Positions 52,475 through 61,841 are shown, counted from the first letter of the stretch. The stretch: 64,000 nt of DNA from Mariniphaga sp041687215 (GCF_041687215.1 NZ_JAWLCI010000002.1:62001-126000); one strand, 5' to 3'. Numbers and translations are program-made. Notes: generated from the letters alone by a model not told the origin.

Positions 52475-53032
52475 ATGAAAAAAATAGCAGTCATAGGTTT
52501 TTTATTTACTTTTCTGATATCGGTTGGGCAGGGCATTCCGGGTGACCTGCCCCGCCCGGTTTTAAAAGAACTGAACAGTCAGTTTGGGAAAGATGAGTTT
52601 GAATTGGTTGAAAAACGTTTGGTGAACCAGCCAGATACGGAAGAAAAGTTTTATTTGGTTGAAACACCCGGCCAGCCTGGTATAAAAGCATACATCCATT
52701 ACGGAAGGGTAAAAACCTGCCGGGCAGGAGGTTGTTCTCTTCCCGGAAATTCGGCCTCCGTGGATTTTGATAGTGAATATTTCGATTATTTCATCCTGTT
52801 TAATGTCGACTTTAGCGTTGAAACCGTAAAAGTTTACAATTACCAGGCCAGCTACGGCCATGAAATTTCGGCCCGCGGCTGGCTGAAACAGTTTGAAGGT
52901 TTTCAAGGAAACAGAACGCTGGAAGTAGGTAAAAACATCGATGGTATTACAGGCGCAACCGTTTCGGTAATTGCCATTACTGACGATGTAAAATGGAAAA
53001 CCAAATTGCTGAAAGAGGCAGTGCAGAATTAA
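52475..53032 (+). CDS. exported FMN-binding protein (RnfG-type domain)
   Basis: The 185-residue protein has a signal peptide (AVIGFLFTFLISVGQG) and an FMN-binding domain with the flavinylation motif DGITGATVS near the C-terminus, where ApbE can attach FMN to the Thr. A Cys pair lies in the middle (KTCRAGGCSLPG). Such proteins take part in extracytoplasmic electron transfer. An apbE gene is not in this window. It overlaps the fabD stop by four bases on the opposite strand. Confidence 0.8.
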   Translation: MKKIAVIGFLFTFLISVGQGIPGDLPRPVLKELNSQFGKDEFELVEKRLVNQPDTEEKFYLVETPGQPGIKAYIHYGRVKTCRAGGCSLPGNSASVDFDSEYFDYFILFNVDFSVETVKVYNYQASYGHEISARGWLKQFEGFQGNRTLEVGKNIDGITGATVSVIAITDDVKWKTKLLKEAVQN

Positions 53033-53916
53033 TTTTCCAACCGGTCAATCCCCGCTGTTTCCATATTCCGGTCAACCTTTTTTACCAAACCCTGCAACAC
53101 TTTGCCCGGACCGATTTCAGTAAATGATGCAGCGCCATCGGCAATCATGTTTTTTACGGTTTGGGTCCACCTCACCGGTGCAGTTAACTGGGCAATCAGG
53201 TTTTGTTTTATCTCCACCGGATCAGTTACCGGCAGGGCATTTACATTTTGATAAACCGGACAAACCGGAGTTTTGAATGTTGTTGAATCAATGGCCGCCG
53301 CCAGTTCTTCACGGGCCGGCTCCATCAGTGGAGAATGAAAAGCCCCGCCAACAGGAAGTTTCAGGGCGCGTTTTGCACCTTTTTCGGTAAGCAGTTCGCA
53401 GGCTCTGTCCACGCCAGCCACCGAGCCCGAAATAACAAGCTGTCCCGGGCAATTGTAGTTGGCAGCCACCACCACATCGTCAATGGAATTACAAACTTCT
53501 TCCACTACCTCATCGTCGAGGCCAACAATGGCAGCCATGGTTGAAGGTTCCAGTTCGCAGGCCTTTTGCATGGCTTGTGCACGTTTCGAAACCAGGGTCA
53601 GCCCATCTTCGAAAGTCAGCGCCCCGGCAGCTACCAGTGCCGAAAACTCACCCAGCGAATGACCGGCAACCATGTCGGGTGCAAAATCTTTTAATGTTTT
53701 GGCCAGCAGCACAGAGTGCAGGAAAATGGCCGGTTGCGTAACTTTTGTCTGCTTTAAATCGTCAGCCGAACCCTCAAACATAATGTCGGTGATGTTGAAG
53801 CCAAGAATTTCGTTGGCTTTTTCAAACAATGCTTTTGTTTCAGTCGAATTCTCGTATAAATCTTTCCCCATGCCGGGGTATTGCGCTCCCTGTCCGGGAA
53901 AAACGTATGCTTTCAT
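53029..53916 (-). CDS. fabD: malonyl-CoA:ACP transacylase
   Basis: The 295-residue enzyme loads malonyl groups on acyl carrier protein for fatty acid synthesis. It starts at MKAYVFPGQGAQYPGMGKDLYE, the usual FabD N-terminus, and has the nucleophile Ser in MVAGHSLGEFSALVAAG, the Arg in SKRAQAMQ and the catalytic His in LPVGGAFHSPLM. The open frame is longer upstream but that part is not similar to the family. No other fab genes are adjacent, so it is a stand-alone copy. Confidence 0.95.
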   Translation of the reverse strand: MKAYVFPGQGAQYPGMGKDLYENSTETKALFEKANEILGFNITDIMFEGSADDLKQTKVTQPAIFLHSVLLAKTLKDFAPDMVAGHSLGEFSALVAAGALTFEDGLTLVSKRAQAMQKACELEPSTMAAIVGLDDEVVEEVCNSIDDVVVAANYNCPGQLVISGSVAGVDRACELLTEKGAKRALKLPVGGAFHSPLMEPAREELAAAIDSTTFKTPVCPVYQNVNALPVTDPVEIKQNLIAQLTAPVRWTQTVKNMIADGAASFTEIGPGKVLQGLVKKVDRNMETAGIDRLEN

Positions 53917-54238
53917 TTTTTCGCTTTTAAATTCCGGGGCAAAGGTAATGGATTTTAAGAAAAATACGGAAAGGTATGTTTCCGGGAAGGTCTGAAAACT
54001 TAAAAGATTAGTAAAAGTATCAAACAATCCTATAATTTTCTTGTTTAATTTTTCGGGTTTGAATGGGTATTTAAAAACCAAAAAAACAGGATAGACTTTA
54101 AAAATCAGTTTAAGTTTCTTAAATTTAAAGCATGTTGAAAAAACACAACAATAAGTTAAAAATATCAGTATATAAGAAATACTAATACAAATTATCGGAA
54201 TTTTAACACAACAAATAACTTAAAAAAACAAAAAAAGA
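53917..54238. other. intergenic region between fabD and katG, no feature seen
   Basis: The 322-base gap between the divergent starts is AT-rich and contains no significant open frame. I find no full TAnnTTTG box on the forward strand upstream of katG; a stretch of imperfect AT dyads lies at about 54160-54210. A regulator site for katG is expected there but I cannot name one. Confidence 0.3.
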
Positions 54239-56467
54239 ATGGAAAACAAAGATCCGCACAACCAAGCTTACAACGCGAATGACGAAAGCAAATGTCCGGT
54301 AACCGGGCACGGGACAAAACCCGTTGCAGGCGGTGGCACACGAAACCGCGACTGGTGGCCAAACAAATTAAATCTGAACATTCTGCGCCAACACTCTTCA
54401 AAGTCGAACCCAATGGGGCAAAACTTTAATTATGCAGAAGAGTTTAAAAGTCTTGACCTGAATGCCGTAAAAAAAGACCTCACACAATTGATGACCGACT
54501 CACAAGACTGGTGGCCTGCAGACTGGGGACATTACGGACCATTGTTTATCCGCATGGCATGGCACAGCGCAGGAACTTACCGCGTTACCGACGGCCGTGG
54601 CGGCGGTGGCACCGGAAACCAGCGTTTTGCACCGCTGAATAGCTGGCCCGACAATGTTAGCCTCGACAAAGCCCGCAGGTTACTTTGGCCCATCAAACAG
54701 AAATACGGCAAAAAACTCTCGTGGGCCGATTTGATGATTCTGGCCGGAAACGTAGCCCTTGAATCCATGGGCTTTAAAACATTCGGATTTGCCGGCGGAC
54801 GTGAAGATATTTGGGAACCCGAAGAAGACATTTACTGGGGCTCGGAAGGCAAGTGGCTGGAAGACCAGCGCCACAACGAAAAAGGCGAACTGGAAGGACC
54901 GCTGGCTGCCGACCACATGGGATTAATCTACGTAAACCCGGAAGGTCCCAACGGTGATCCCGATCCGAAAAAAGCCGCACATTACATCAGGCAGTCGTTT
55001 GAACTGATGGCCATGAACGACGAAGAAACTGTGGCGCTTATTGCCGGCGGACACTCGTTCGGAAAAGTGCATGGTGCCGCGCCCGATTCCAACCTCGGAC
55101 CCGACCCCGAAGCCGCACCACTTGAGGAAATGGGCCTCGGCTGGAAAAACAAATACGGCAAAGGAAATGCAGAAGATACCATTACCAGCGGACTGGAAGG
55201 AACCTGGACAAAAACGCCCATCCAATGGAGTATCAACTTCCTTGAAAACCTGTTCGATTACGAATGGGAACTGACGAAAAGCCCGGCAGGCGCATGGCAG
55301 TGGAAACCACGCGGACAGGCAGGCGCCAACAGTGTGCCCGATGCCCATATCCCCGGAAAACGAAACCAGCCGTTTATGTTGACCACCGACCTTTCGCTGC
55401 GATTTGACCCCGATTACGAAAAAATTTCACGCCGGTTCCTCGAAAATCCAGCTGAGTTTGAAGATGCGTTCGCCCGTGCATGGTTTAAATTAACTCATCG
55501 CGACATGGGGCCGAAAACACGCTACCTCGGGCCGGAAGTTCCTGCGGAAGATTTGCTCTGGCAGGACCCGATTCCCGAAGTTACTCATAAGTTGGTTGAC
55601 CAAAACGATGTGGCCAACCTGAAAGGCAAAATACTGGGTTCAGGACTGACTGTTTCTGAATTGGTATCAGCAGCCTGGGCATCGGCTTCCACGTATCGCG
55701 ACTCCGACAAACGGGGCGGAGCAAACGGCGCCCGCATCCGACTGGCGCCTCAAAAAGACTGGGAAGTGAACAATCCGCAGCAACTGGCCAAAGTGCTGAA
55801 TGCATTGGAAGGCATTCAAAAAGAATTCAATGATGCCGGCGGTGAAAAACAGGTTTCGCTGGCCGATCTGATTGTGCTGGGTGGTTGTGCTGCAGTAGAA
55901 AAAGCAGCCAAAGATGCCGGATTCGATGTTTCGGTGCCCTTTACACCCGGACGCGCCGACGCTTCACAGGAACAAACCGATGTGGAGAACTTCAAATATC
56001 TGGAACCACTGGCTGACGGATTCCGCAATTACATGAAAGTAAAATACATGGGCTCAGCCGAAGAAATGCTGGTTGACCGGGCCCAATTGCTGACACTCAC
56101 TCCACCCGAAATGACGGCGCTGGTTGGCGGGTTGCGCGTGCTGAACTCCAATTACGACGGCTCGAAACACGGAGTGTTTACCGACAAGCCGGGAATGCTA
56201 ACCAATGATTTCTTTGTGAACCTGCTGGATATGCGCACCGTTTGGAAAGCTGTTTCGGAGGACAAAGAACAATATGAAGGACACGACCGCAAAACCGGCG
56301 ACCTGAAATGGAACGGCACCCGCGTTGACCTGCTGTTTGGTTCCAACTCCGAACTGCGTGCCCTGGCCGAAGTGTACGGTTCAGCCGATGGACAGGAAAA
56401 ATTTGTGCACGATTTTTTGGCCGCATGGAACAAGGTGATGAACCTCGACCGGTACGATCTGGCATAA
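54239..56467 (+). CDS. katG: catalase-peroxidase
   Basis: The 742-residue heme enzyme has two peroxidase-like domains. The distal motif MAWHSAGTYR holds the catalytic His (about 109), preceded by the covalent-adduct Trp (DWGHYGP); the adduct Tyr lies in GLIYVNPEGPNG; the proximal heme ligand is His about 272 in GGHSFGKVHG. It breaks down hydrogen peroxide in the cytoplasm. The N-terminus begins MENKDPHNQAYNAND with no signal peptide. The gene is richer in G+C than most neighbours. A terminator shared with the convergent GH9 gene follows. Confidence 0.97.
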   Translation: MENKDPHNQAYNANDESKCPVTGHGTKPVAGGGTRNRDWWPNKLNLNILRQHSSKSNPMGQNFNYAEEFKSLDLNAVKKDLTQLMTDSQDWWPADWGHYGPLFIRMAWHSAGTYRVTDGRGGGGTGNQRFAPLNSWPDNVSLDKARRLLWPIKQKYGKKLSWADLMILAGNVALESMGFKTFGFAGGREDIWEPEEDIYWGSEGKWLEDQRHNEKGELEGPLAADHMGLIYVNPEGPNGDPDPKKAAHYIRQSFELMAMNDEETVALIAGGHSFGKVHGAAPDSNLGPDPEAAPLEEMGLGWKNKYGKGNAEDTITSGLEGTWTKTPIQWSINFLENLFDYEWELTKSPAGAWQWKPRGQAGANSVPDAHIPGKRNQPFMLTTDLSLRFDPDYEKISRRFLENPAEFEDAFARAWFKLTHRDMGPKTRYLGPEVPAEDLLWQDPIPEVTHKLVDQNDVANLKGKILGSGLTVSELVSAAWASASTYRDSDKRGGANGARIRLAPQKDWEVNNPQQLAKVLNALEGIQKEFNDAGGEKQVSLADLIVLGGCAAVEKAAKDAGFDVSVPFTPGRADASQEQTDVENFKYLEPLADGFRNYMKVKYMGSAEEMLVDRAQLLTLTPPEMTALVGGLRVLNSNYDGSKHGVFTDKPGMLTNDFFVNLLDMRTVWKAVSEDKEQYEGHDRKTGDLKWNGTRVDLLFGSNSELRALAEVYGSADGQEKFVHDFLAAWNKVMNLDRYDLA

Positions 56468-56505
56468 CACTGGTTCATTAGATATTCATAACGTTATTTA
56501 CTCAA

Positions 56506-56538
56506 AAAGGCGGTTCGGAAACGGACCGCCTTTATTTT
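56506..56538. terminator. bidirectional terminator between katG and the GH9 gene
   Basis: AAAGGCGGTTCG pairs with CGGACCGCCTTT over 11 of 12 positions, with a GAAA loop and T-rich tails on both strands. Confidence 0.85.
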
Positions 56539-56543
56539 GAGAT

Positions 56544-59081
56544 TCACTTTATCAAATTCTTAAACGCTGATCCAAAAATTAAATAACTGGTATTTCCGCC
56601 AATGGTACCTTCGTTTTGGCCCCACAGGAACGGCCAGTCGTCGTAGTTTTCAAAATGGTCGGGTTGCCGGAACAGTATGCCCGGCGCCACATTGCCCGGA
56701 ATGAAGGAAAAATCGGCCCTGTTATTCCCGTAAAAAACTTCTTTGGGACGGGCGGCGCCAATGGTTGCCACCAGTGAATAGTTGTGGTACGGATGGCAGC
56801 CATACAGCCAGTTGGTGGTTTTGAACGCATGGCTGGCGTCGATAATATCCGGGAAATATTTGTGGGCAAAACAGATGGTAGTGCCAAAGTTCACGATGGC
56901 TCCGCTACCTGCCCAGTTGCCCAATCCGATGGGGACTCCGTAGGGATTGTCCTTTTCAAGCCCTTCGACGTATTCTTTGTACTGTTCAACATAAGGCAGG
57001 AGTTTTTCCTTGTAGGAGGCGTCCATGTGCGGAATGCCGTGCAAGGCCGTCAAAATAACGTAACTGAGGTTCCTGTCGAGTGCGGGCCATAAAAGTTCCA
57101 GGAATTTATCGGCATATTGCTGCTCGCCAGTGGAGATGTACAACTGGAGATTGGTTCCCACATCTGCCGCTCCAAATCGCCTGCCGCGGCTTTCCTCCGG
57201 CTGGCTGGCAAGCAGTTCCGTGGCCTCGTTCAGCAATCGTTTTGACTGGGCCAGCGCGCGTTCCGAAAGATCGTCGTTGTATCCCTTCAGCGCGCGACTG
57301 ACAGCGGCAAACATGGTGGCTGCCCTGAGGTCGAGGCCGGGATTGCGGCTCGTGAATGCCCACATGTCATCCTTCATCCCGCTGGAAAGGCCGGTGGGGG
57401 CCACTTCGTACGGACCGAGGTCAGGATTGAAGGGAAGGCCGTCGGTAATGGAGGCGGCATCGCCCAGGTGATGGTAATTGTACAGCACCGAGTTGGAAAG
57501 CGTTTGTGCCATGTGGCCGATAATCTCGGCCTGGGCCACCAGGTTTTTGGCTCCGTGTTCGATAAACTGCAAAATATCCGGAGTGCCGTCCGGACGGTGA
57601 AGATCCACATAGCGCTGCTCCTGACTGACAAACGTCTGGTCGCGTTGGGGTTTGAAATACTCCCAGGTTTGCACAAAGTTCTGCACCACACCAATGTTCG
57701 AGCCGGTTTCGATATCAAAATCTCCGGCGTCGAAAAAACCGCCAACGTTTAATCCGGGAATCAGTTCCAGCCCTTCGTATTTTGTATCGGTTGTGGGTCC
57801 CTGTCCGTGGAGGTCGAAATGATCGGTGTTTGGCGGCGCCTGCCGGTAGCCTTCCTTAAACGGTTCGCCATGCCACACCCGGTACCCCTCGCGCACAAAC
57901 ATGTGGTTCATGTGTATGGGAATCCATATATCGCTGGTGGCGTCTGTAATCTTGTCGTAAACGGTATTGGCTATAATGAAGTTGTTTGTTGTAAAGTCGC
58001 CATACTGAATGTAATAAATACCGGGAGTGGTCACCGCAGTAAAATCAAATTTCACATAGTGGTATTTGTAATAGTCTCCCCAGGGTTCGATGTTTCCGCT
58101 GAACACTTCGGCAGCTTTGCCGTCGGCGCCCATTTTATACAGCGATGCATTTGCAAGCGGTGTGTCTTTTTTGTCGAGTTCAATCACCGAAACTTTGGGT
58201 TGCGACGGGAGGTAGCCCACCTGTGAGAACCCGATGTTGGGCTCCCGAATCCAGCCTTCGATGGCATGGGGTTCCACAATCCAGCTCAGCACCTTACCTG
58301 TTTTTCCAGCGGGGAGCAGACTGCGCACCACATACCAGCCGTTTTGTGCCAGCATCCGGCCATCGAATAGCATGATTTCCGCATCGTGCGAGGTGATTTT
58401 CACCCTGCGTTCCGGGTCTTCGGGCGCGAGCAGAAAGGTACGTCCGGTTTCCAGTGGAAGCGGATCGACAAACCGGCCGGTTCCCCTGTCGTCGGAAGTT
58501 ACATACCCTTTGTATTGCTTTATTTTTTCACGGTTGGACCGGGTAACGGTGTTGCCCACCACATAGCGCGGGAACCGGTTCAAACGCCCGTCCATCAGGT
58601 AGGTTTTTCCCCAATATTGCGAGGGCAAAAACTCCAGGTTAAATCCGGCAGCACCTTCCAGTTCGGCAGGAAAGGGTTTATCCAGGTAAACCGCTATCTC
58701 AACGCCTTTGCCTTTGGCCGTGACCACCACCCGCGAATCAAAATCGTAATCTTCGTACCTCAGCACCGCCTCAATGGCATTGGCCTCCCGGGTTACCGTG
58801 CGGGTTGGTATGGCAGGAACCAAATCCCACTGCTCCGGCGTGTTGGAAAGCCGCACCGCGCCGCCCTGCGCGGTACGCACGCCATGATGAATCAGCTCGA
58901 TGCCGGCGGTTTTTTCGTCGTTGAACCCTCCGGTAAACAGGTTGCTGTAAACCAGAACATTGGCGCCCTGGGTTTCGAAATATTCCAGATCATTTAGTTT
59001 TAGCTCCTGCCCCAGAGCCTGTTGAAATGCTGCCAGCAGCAGCACTAATGTGAAAAGCATTGAAAATGTTCGTTTAGTCAT
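56544..59081 (-). CDS. secreted glycoside hydrolase family 9 protein with N-terminal beta-sandwich
   Basis: The 845-residue protein starts at MTKRTFSMLFTLVLLLAAF, a signal peptide. About 250 residues of a beta-rich domain of unknown type precede a CelD-like immunoglobulin domain (GFSQVGYLPSQPKVSVIELDKKDTPL, GIYYIQYGDFTTNNFIIA) and the GH9 (alpha/alpha)6 catalytic domain with GGFFDAGDFDIETGSN (DAGD pair), NWLYGCHPYHNYSLV (His region) and WGQNEGTIGGNTSYL (the acid Glu). GH9 enzymes are mostly endoglucanases or exo-glucosidases on beta-glucans; the substrate here is not clear. No SusC/SusD pair is adjacent. Confidence 0.88.
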   Translation of the reverse strand: MTKRTFSMLFTLVLLLAAFQQALGQELKLNDLEYFETQGANVLVYSNLFTGGFNDEKTAGIELIHHGVRTAQGGAVRLSNTPEQWDLVPAIPTRTVTREANAIEAVLRYEDYDFDSRVVVTAKGKGVEIAVYLDKPFPAELEGAAGFNLEFLPSQYWGKTYLMDGRLNRFPRYVVGNTVTRSNREKIKQYKGYVTSDDRGTGRFVDPLPLETGRTFLLAPEDPERRVKITSHDAEIMLFDGRMLAQNGWYVVRSLLPAGKTGKVLSWIVEPHAIEGWIREPNIGFSQVGYLPSQPKVSVIELDKKDTPLANASLYKMGADGKAAEVFSGNIEPWGDYYKYHYVKFDFTAVTTPGIYYIQYGDFTTNNFIIANTVYDKITDATSDIWIPIHMNHMFVREGYRVWHGEPFKEGYRQAPPNTDHFDLHGQGPTTDTKYEGLELIPGLNVGGFFDAGDFDIETGSNIGVVQNFVQTWEYFKPQRDQTFVSQEQRYVDLHRPDGTPDILQFIEHGAKNLVAQAEIIGHMAQTLSNSVLYNYHHLGDAASITDGLPFNPDLGPYEVAPTGLSSGMKDDMWAFTSRNPGLDLRAATMFAAVSRALKGYNDDLSERALAQSKRLLNEATELLASQPEESRGRRFGAADVGTNLQLYISTGEQQYADKFLELLWPALDRNLSYVILTALHGIPHMDASYKEKLLPYVEQYKEYVEGLEKDNPYGVPIGLGNWAGSGAIVNFGTTICFAHKYFPDIIDASHAFKTTNWLYGCHPYHNYSLVATIGAARPKEVFYGNNRADFSFIPGNVAPGILFRQPDHFENYDDWPFLWGQNEGTIGGNTSYLIFGSAFKNLIK

Positions 59082-59219
59082 ATCAGTTAAAATTAAGCAG
59101 TGAATAAAAATCATTTCGGTTTGCCCCGGTTGCTCCTGCGTCAGGAAAAACAAATCTATTTAAAATGTGGTGGGAAACAAAATTATTATTTTTGGTTGGA
59201 GATTGATTAACATCGGAAT

Positions 59220-59340
59220 GAACTTTTGTGAATCTTCATGTCTTCGTGTTTTATACCACAGGTATCACTATGTGTGTGGCATATCTTTTTTTGCCATAAA
59301 GCCTCAAAGACATAAAATTTCACGAAGTGGACTTGCGAAA
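59220..59340. repeat. imperfect inverted repeat in the GH9-methyltransferase gap
   Basis: Within the 274-base gap (59082-59355) a segment starting CTTTTGTGAATC near 59223 can be aligned in reverse complement with one ending CACGAAGTGG near 59331; I see about 36 aligned bases at roughly 70 percent identity. Both arms contain ATGTCTT and CGTG. It resembles a decayed palindromic intergenic repeat rather than a gene. No transposase lies beside it. Confidence 0.4.
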
Positions 59341-59355
59341 CTTTGGTCAGTTTTT

Positions 59356-60198
59356 TTATTCTTTTCCTGATACATAAAATGTCACATTTTCGCCATTCCA
59401 ATAATCATTACTTTTTGGCAACACGTTATTGTAGCATTTTATTTCTCCAAACCCATGCATTTCTAAAATCTCAACCAAATCTTTTGTTTCGAAATAATGC
59501 GTCCAGAAAATGTAAGTATCAATTGTATCATTTTCACCAATGATTATATGATGATTGGCCAGGACCTTTGCTTCAGGGTAATGGTATCCATTTGTTAAAG
59601 CAATATATGGTGCATCTTTCCAAAACCCGGTTTCCTGAATTTCCCATGATTGTGCAATTATCTTCTTGTCGATATTCATTTCGTTTACGACATCACAGAT
59701 AAATAATCCACCCTTTTTTAATGCTCTGTAAATGTTTCTTAATACTTTATCCCGTTCTTCCGGGAGCAAAACACAAAAATCGAGATAAATCAGGATGACC
59801 AAATCAAATTTTTCCACAAAGTCTATATCTAAGTAATTCTGATTCAGGTATTCAATGTCAAGTTGTTTTTCTCTCGCCTGTTTGATTGCATATTGAATGG
59901 AATTTTCCGAAAAATCAACTCCTGTTACTGAATGTCCTTTTTGAGCCATGAATTCGGCATAGAGCCCGGGCCCACAACCCAAATCAAGAATATTCATTTT
60001 AGAATTGTTGGCTTGTTGTAATATCCAATTTGAAATATTTTCAATCTTGGTTTTGTTTCTGCTTGCAATATCGTGGTCAGGATTTATATGCAATTCAAGC
60101 AATTTTTTCGAAATATACGGGTCAGTCCACATAACAGACGAACCTTTCTCATAAAGTTTGGGTTTAGAGGATAATTTTTTAATCAGTTCGAAATTCAT
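59356..60198 (-). CDS. SAM-dependent methyltransferase, class I
   Basis: The 280-residue methyltransferase has the SAM-binding motif I ILDLGCGPGLYAEFMAQKGHSVTGVDFSENSI, motif II-like IEYLNQNYLDIDF and LVILIYLDFCVLLPEERDKVL. No N-terminal signal is present, so it is cytoplasmic. The substrate is unknown; the N-terminal region (VMWTDPYISKKLLELHINPDHDIASRN) does not point to one. It is alone on the minus strand with AT-rich flanks and lower G+C than the GH9 gene next to it. Confidence 0.85.
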   Translation of the reverse strand: MNFELIKKLSSKPKLYEKGSSVMWTDPYISKKLLELHINPDHDIASRNKTKIENISNWILQQANNSKMNILDLGCGPGLYAEFMAQKGHSVTGVDFSENSIQYAIKQAREKQLDIEYLNQNYLDIDFVEKFDLVILIYLDFCVLLPEERDKVLRNIYRALKKGGLFICDVVNEMNIDKKIIAQSWEIQETGFWKDAPYIALTNGYHYPEAKVLANHHIIIGENDTIDTYIFWTHYFETKDLVEILEMHGFGEIKCYNNVLPKSNDYWNGENVTFYVSGKE

Positions 60199-60434
60199 TG
60201 CATTTTTTTTTATCTTTTGCTTGCAGCCTGTTTATGTATCGATTCATATCACCCAATTCACGGCACAAACGGTTGCCTGATATGTACAGGTATCCATGTT
60301 TTCAAAAACTTTGATGATTTTTTGTCTGGTCATTTTGGCTTTCATCCTGGTTTAAAATTTAACGGACTAAAACTATAAAACGATTTGATTTAAAACAAGT
60401 ACCGGTAAGCGGAAATCCCCTGTGCGCACATAAA
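60199..60434. other. intergenic stretch with a possible decayed small ORF
   Basis: The gap 60199-60517 holds no intact gene. On the reverse strand an ATG at 60345 opens 34 codons (MKAKMTRQKIIKVFENMDT onward). A second reading frame close by reads GYLYISGNRLCRELGDMNRY, which could continue it after a shift. I do not recognise the family and a decayed gene is only a possibility. Confidence 0.2.
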
Positions 60435-60467
60435 AAAGGCAGCAGATTACGTGAACCTGCTGCCTTT
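60435..60467. terminator. terminator of the DUF1080 gene
   Basis: AAAGGCAGCAG and CTGCTGCCTTT form a perfect 11-bp stem with an 11-base loop, with T-rich ends on both strands. It follows the DUF1080 gene stop by 51 bases on the reverse strand. Confidence 0.85.
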
Positions 60468-60517
60468 ATTTGAATTTATACAGTTCAGGATGGTTTTCCA
60501 CCCGCTCCTGTAAAATA

Positions 60518-61504
60518 TTATTTGTTCATTGCCGGTGTGATAACAAATTTACGGAATTCCACAGCACCGTGGTCGCCTTGAATCATAATCGGCCCCGGGT
60601 TTCCTTCGTTACTGTCGAGCGAGCCGCCGGTAATTCCGGGGATAGGCCGGTTGGAAATCACTTCAATACCATTATGTACCAAAGTTAAATGACGCCCAAC
60701 CAGCGTAACCTCAAAAGTTTGCCACTCACCGGGTTTTGCTCCTGCATAAAAAGCCGGTTCAATGAACCCGTAGATGCCTCCTGTAGTTAAGTCGCTAACC
60801 GAAAGACTATCCACAATTTGCATTTCGTACCTTCCGCGCAGGTATATGCCACTGTTGCTTCCCTTGGGATACTTGAATTCAACACTGAGTTTAAAATCAT
60901 CAAATTTCTCCTTGGTTACCAAGTTCCCTCCTGATTCTGCGTTTACCAAAACACCGTCCACCATTCGGAACTGATTGTTTGCCGGAATAATCCACCGGGA
61001 CATGTTGTCATCGAGCAGGTTTTTGGGATTTCCCCAAACCGGCGGGTTTTCGCGGGTAAGCGATGGTTGGCGTACGCCGGTCCACTGCAATTTATGGCCG
61101 TCGAGCATCATGTAGCCGTTCAGTTTATCGTTTTCCAGACTGAATTCAAAATATTTGTCCTCTATTTCCATCCACTGCGGAGGAATAGTGAAACTGTATT
61201 TTCCGGTTTCAGCCGAATAATGCACTTCCGAAATGGGACGGGCGCTTCCTTCGTAACCCACATAATACCCCACCAGGGTTGAGAATCCTGACAGTTTTAC
61301 TTCGAGCCAACCCGGAAATCCGGCGGCATCCATAAGTCCGTGCCTGAAGAGCCCAAGTTCTTCCAATTCATCGCCTTCAATAACAATAGTGAGGTTCCAG
61401 CGGCCAATCACCTCCTGACCGTTATTCGCATTTTGTGCCATAACAGAAGTTTGGGTAACCAGTGCCAATACAAAGATTAACAGGGTGTTTTTTAATTTTT
61501 TCAT
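60518..61504 (-). CDS. DUF1080 (3-keto-disaccharide hydrolase) domain protein
   Basis: The 328-residue protein has a signal peptide (NTLLIFVLALVTQTSVMAQ). The C-terminal half has DUF1080/3-keto-disaccharide hydrolase features (NPKNLLDDNMSRWIIPANNQFRMVDGVLVNAESGGNLVTKEKFDDF, LSVEFKYPKGSNSGIYLRGRYEMQI, GEWQTFEVTLVGRHLTLVHNGIEV, PIMIQGDHGAVEFRKFVI). The N-terminal half is a lipocalin-like beta domain. The family is involved in cleavage of oxidised sugars or binds polysaccharides. It is a single gene. Confidence 0.85.
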   Translation of the reverse strand: MKKLKNTLLIFVLALVTQTSVMAQNANNGQEVIGRWNLTIVIEGDELEELGLFRHGLMDAAGFPGWLEVKLSGFSTLVGYYVGYEGSARPISEVHYSAETGKYSFTIPPQWMEIEDKYFEFSLENDKLNGYMMLDGHKLQWTGVRQPSLTRENPPVWGNPKNLLDDNMSRWIIPANNQFRMVDGVLVNAESGGNLVTKEKFDDFKLSVEFKYPKGSNSGIYLRGRYEMQIVDSLSVSDLTTGGIYGFIEPAFYAGAKPGEWQTFEVTLVGRHLTLVHNGIEVISNRPIPGITGGSLDSNEGNPGPIMIQGDHGAVEFRKFVITPAMNK

Positions 61505-61651
61505 CATAATCAGGAATTTAAATGATACATTTTCTGGAATAAGCCAGATTTTATTATTATTTGGACAAATCTACACAAAAAGGAATTTGGGAGAAAATTT
61601 TATATTCAATTCAATCGGGAAATTGAAAAAATACCAAATTTCAAAAACCAG

Positions 61652-61828
61652 TGACCGAAGAAGGAAGTCGGAAGACCGAAGTTAGAAGACCGAAGACGAA
61701 AGCCAATGACCGATGACATTCTTCTCCCCATTCCCTCATTCACTCACTCTCACTCACTCACTAATGACAAGTGACAAATGACTAATGACAGATGACAGAT
61801 GACCGATGACCGATGACCGATGACCGGT
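61652..61828. repeat. degenerate short tandem repeats
   Basis: This stretch contains runs of closely related units: GAAGACC/GGAAGTC-like heptamers at 61652-61706, CACT tetramers (61737-61761) and TGACNRA heptamers (61763-61828), the last ending in four ATGACCG copies. It lies inside the 334-base gap between the DUF1080 and membrane-protein genes and has no open frame. Such satellite-like sequence is out of character with the rest of the window. Confidence 0.7.
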
Positions 61829-61841
61829 GCCTACTAACAAT

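Noticed and set aside
56544..59081. Polysaccharide utilisation locus around the GH9 gene
   Set aside because: No SusC/SusD pair, regulator or other glycosidase lies beside it.
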